5,372 nt of DNA, taken from Oceanococcus sp041619315. Lineage in GTDB: Bacteria > Pseudomonadota > Gammaproteobacteria > Nevskiales > Oceanococcaceae. Positions 3,554-5,372 of the stretch are shown here, one piece after another (the first letter of the stretch is position 1; each line of letters begins with the position of its first letter). The stretch spans positions 1 through 5,372 of the forward strand of contig JBFKEC010000238.1 in assembly GCA_041619315.1 (NCBI GenBank), read 5' to 3'. The position numbers and the translations under genes are program-made. The notes under the pieces were generated by a model. The model was not told the DNA's origin, did not search any database, and saw nothing but the letters and a program-made list of their open reading frames with translations.

Positions 3554-5372
3554 ATGCGAATGGACAAACTGACCAGCCAATTTCAAACCGCACTGGCCGA
3601 TGCACAAAGCCTTGCGGTCGGGCGTGACCATGCCCAGATCGAGCCCGCTCATGTGCTGGCAGCACTGATCAAGCAGGAGCATGGCACCACCCGCCCGCTG
3701 CTCAACCGCATCGGCGCCAACGTGCGCACACTGACCGACAAGCTCAATGGCGAGCTGGCGGCTATGCCGACCATTGGCCAAGCCACCGGCGAAGTCAGTG
3801 TCTCAGCCAGCACGTCCAAACTGCTCAATCTGGCCGACAAGCAAGCACAGAAGCGTTCCGACCAGTACGTGTCCAGCGAACTTTTCCTGCTCGCTGCAGC
3901 AACCACGGACCAGCCAATAAGCAAAATATTGCGCGAATCCGGCATCACACCGGAAGTTCTGGAGCAAGCCATCGAACAGATGCGTGGCGGCCAGAACGTG
4001 GACAGCCAGGATGCCGAGGGCCAGCGCCAGGCACTGGAAAAATACACCCTGGATCTGACCCAGCGCGCAGAAGCCGGCGCCCTGGACCCGGTGATTGGAC
4101 GCGACGAAGAGATTCGCCGAGTCATTCAGGTGCTCTCACGCCGCACCAAGAACAACCCTGCCCTGATTGGTGAGCCTGGCGTTGGCAAAACCGCCATTGC
4201 CGAAGGCCTGGCCCAGCGCATCGTCAATGGCGAGGTCCCCGAAAACCTCAAAAACAACCGCTTGCTATCCCTGGATATGGGCGCGCTGATTGCCGGCGCG
4301 AAGTATCGCGGCGAATTCGAGGAACGCCTCAAGGCCGTACTCAACGATCTGGCCAAACAGGAAGGCAACGTCATCCTGTTCATTGACGAAATTCACACCA
4401 TGGTCGGCGCCGGCAAAGCCGAAGGCGCCATGGATGCCGGCAACATGCTCAAGCCGGCCCTAGCGCGCGGTGAACTGCATTGTGTTGGCGCGACCACGCT
4501 CAACGAGTACCGCCAGTACATCGAAAAAGATGCCGCGTTAGAACGCCGCTTCCAGAAAGTCGTGGTGGACGAGCCCAGCGTCGAGGACACCGTTGCCATT
4601 CTGCGCGGCCTCAAGGAGCGCTATGAAGTCCACCACGGGGTGGACATCAGCGATGACGCGATTATCGCAGCAGCGCGCCTGTCGCATCGCTACATCACCG
4701 ATCGGCAGCTGCCCGACAAGGCCATCGACCTGATCGATGAAGCCGCCTCACGCATCCGCATGGAAATCGACTCGAAACCCGAGGCCATGGACAGGCTGGA
4801 GCGGCGCATGATTCAGCTCAAGATCGAAGCCGAGGCGCTCAAAAAGGAAACCGACAGCGGCGCACGCGAACGCTTGCAGGCGCTGCAGGATGAAATTGCC
4901 GGACTTGAGCGCGAATACAGCGACCTGGAAGAGGTGTGGAAGGCAGAAAAGGCCAACGTACAGGATTCGCAAAGCGTCAAAGAAGCTCTGGAGCAGGCTC
5001 GCGTAGAACTGGAGCAAGCTCAACGCGCCGGCGATCTGTCACGCATGTCCGAGCTTCAGTACGGCCGCATTCCCGAACTGGAAGCCCGCCTGACGCAATC
5101 ACAACAAACCGACAGCACCCAGACACCGACGCTGTTACGCAATCGCGTGACTGATGATGAAGTCGCCGAGGTCGTGGCCAAGTGGACCGGCATTCCTGTC
5201 TCCAAACTGCTCGAAGGCGAACGCGAAAAACTGCTGCGCATGGAACAGGTACTGCACCAGCGCGTGGTTGGTCAGGATGCGGCCATCACGGCCGTGGCCA
5301 ATGCCATACGGCGCTCACGCGCCGGGCTGTCCGACCCTAACCGCCCGATCGGCTCGTTCCTGTTCCTCGGCC
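3554..5372 (+). CDS. clpB: ATP-dependent disaggregase ClpB (Hsp104 family), 3' end beyond window
   Basis: Cytoplasmic hexameric AAA+ chaperone that works with DnaK/DnaJ/GrpE to pull proteins out of aggregates after heat stress. The first 606 residues are present and the frame stays open to the edge. The start MRMDKLT aligns with E. coli MRLDRLT, and GGAG at 3542-3545 lies eight bases before the ATG. The N-domain keeps Thr7, Asp103 and Glu109, linked to substrate binding in E. coli. NBD1 has Walker A GEPGVGKT (206-213), pore loop KYRG with Tyr251, Walker B ILFIDE (274-279), sensor GATT (312-315) and arginine fingers Arg331/Arg332. The coiled-coil M-domain spans roughly 410-525 and keeps Tyr503. 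NBD2 begins near 535, and the window ends at FLFLG, where its Walker A starts. Numbering matches E. coli up to the end of the M-domain, where there is one extra residue. A perfect sigma-32 promoter lies upstream. Confidence 0.99.
   Translation, partial: MRMDKLTSQFQTALADAQSLAVGRDHAQIEPAHVLAALIKQEHGTTRPLLNRIGANVRTLTDKLNGELAAMPTIGQATGEVSVSASTSKLLNLADKQAQKRSDQYVSSELFLLAAATTDQPISKILRESGITPEVLEQAIEQMRGGQNVDSQDAEGQRQALEKYTLDLTQRAEAGALDPVIGRDEEIRRVIQVLSRRTKNNPALIGEPGVGKTAIAEGLAQRIVNGEVPENLKNNRLLSLDMGALIAGAKYRGEFEERLKAVLNDLAKQEGNVILFIDEIHTMVGAGKAEGAMDAGNMLKPALARGELHCVGATTLNEYRQYIEKDAALERRFQKVVVDEPSVEDTVAILRGLKERYEVHHGVDISDDAIIAAARLSHRYITDRQLPDKAIDLIDEAASRIRMEIDSKPEAMDRLERRMIQLKIEAEALKKETDSGARERLQALQDEIAGLEREYSDLEEVWKAEKANVQDSQSVKEALEQARVELEQAQRAGDLSRMSELQYGRIPELEARLTQSQQTDSTQTPTLLRNRVTDDEVAEVVAKWTGIPVSKLLEGEREKLLRMEQVLHQRVVGQDAAITAVANAIRRSRAGLSDPNRPIGSFLFLG
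3998..4000 (+). promoter_or_regulatory. Candidate internal GTG start for short ClpB (codon 149)
   Basis: The in-frame GTG at codon 149 falls exactly where E. coli clpB has the internal GTG (Val149) that yields the isoform lacking the N-domain. The bases before it (GGCGG within 3987-3991) give only a weak ribosome binding site, and the spacing to the GTG is about six bases. Conservation of both the residue and the start-capable codon supports dual initiation here, but a GTG valine codon is common in GC-rich genes and could be coincidence. Confidence 0.45.

Noticed and set aside
3194..3781. 195-residue open frame on the minus strand
   Set aside because: It runs antisense through the 66-residue gene, the sigma-32 promoter and the clpB N-domain. 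Its composition is dominated by Ser, Arg and Cys, with no family signal.
3649..5241. Several minus-strand frames and one plus-strand frame inside clpB
   Set aside because: clpB is unambiguous over this whole stretch by near-residue-level match to E. coli ClpB, so the others are shadows.

Overview
The window reads as chromosomal DNA from a GC-rich (by eye near 60%) gammaproteobacterium or close relative. The reasons are a ClpB very close to the E. coli type, a textbook sigma-32 heat-shock promoter in front of it, and tRNA genes that all encode their 3' CCA. I cannot fix the genus from sequence alone. No insertion sequence, phage gene, CRISPR array or integrase is visible.

Layout. A tRNA-Pro(CGG) gene opens the window on the plus strand (22-98). 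After a 132-base gap comes a compact three-gene plus-strand cluster (231-2667). It holds a five-helix membrane protein with a Pro-rich linker and a TonB/AgmX-like C-terminal domain, a small protein with two predicted membrane helices, and a soluble alpha/beta hydrolase with a clear Ser-Asp-His triad. The gaps between these genes are 34 and 3 bases, so they are very probably one transcript, here proposed as an uncharacterised envelope-linked module. Converging on it from the right, on the minus strand, is a tRNA-Ala(CGC)/tRNA-Arg(CCT) pair that ends at a likely intrinsic terminator (2695-2719).

The interval 2935-3233 has no gene. It holds a candidate tRNA promoter overlapping an inverted repeat, and two hairpins (3065-3094 and 3118-3165), the second flanked by T/A tracts like a bidirectional terminator or the end of a small RNA. 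A 66-residue acidic/basic protein with a WRDIE motif follows (3234-3434), then a sigma-32 promoter (3483-3511), then clpB (3554 to the window edge). clpB is cut just as the second Walker A motif begins. It keeps the internal GTG at codon 149 that E. coli uses to make the short ClpB isoform.

How the parts relate: clpB appears to have its own heat-shock promoter, separate from the small gene before it. The tRNA genes are housekeeping, and all three have C at anticodon position 34, so each reads mainly one G-ending codon. The three-gene membrane/hydrolase cluster is the least explained part of the window and the best candidate for new biology.
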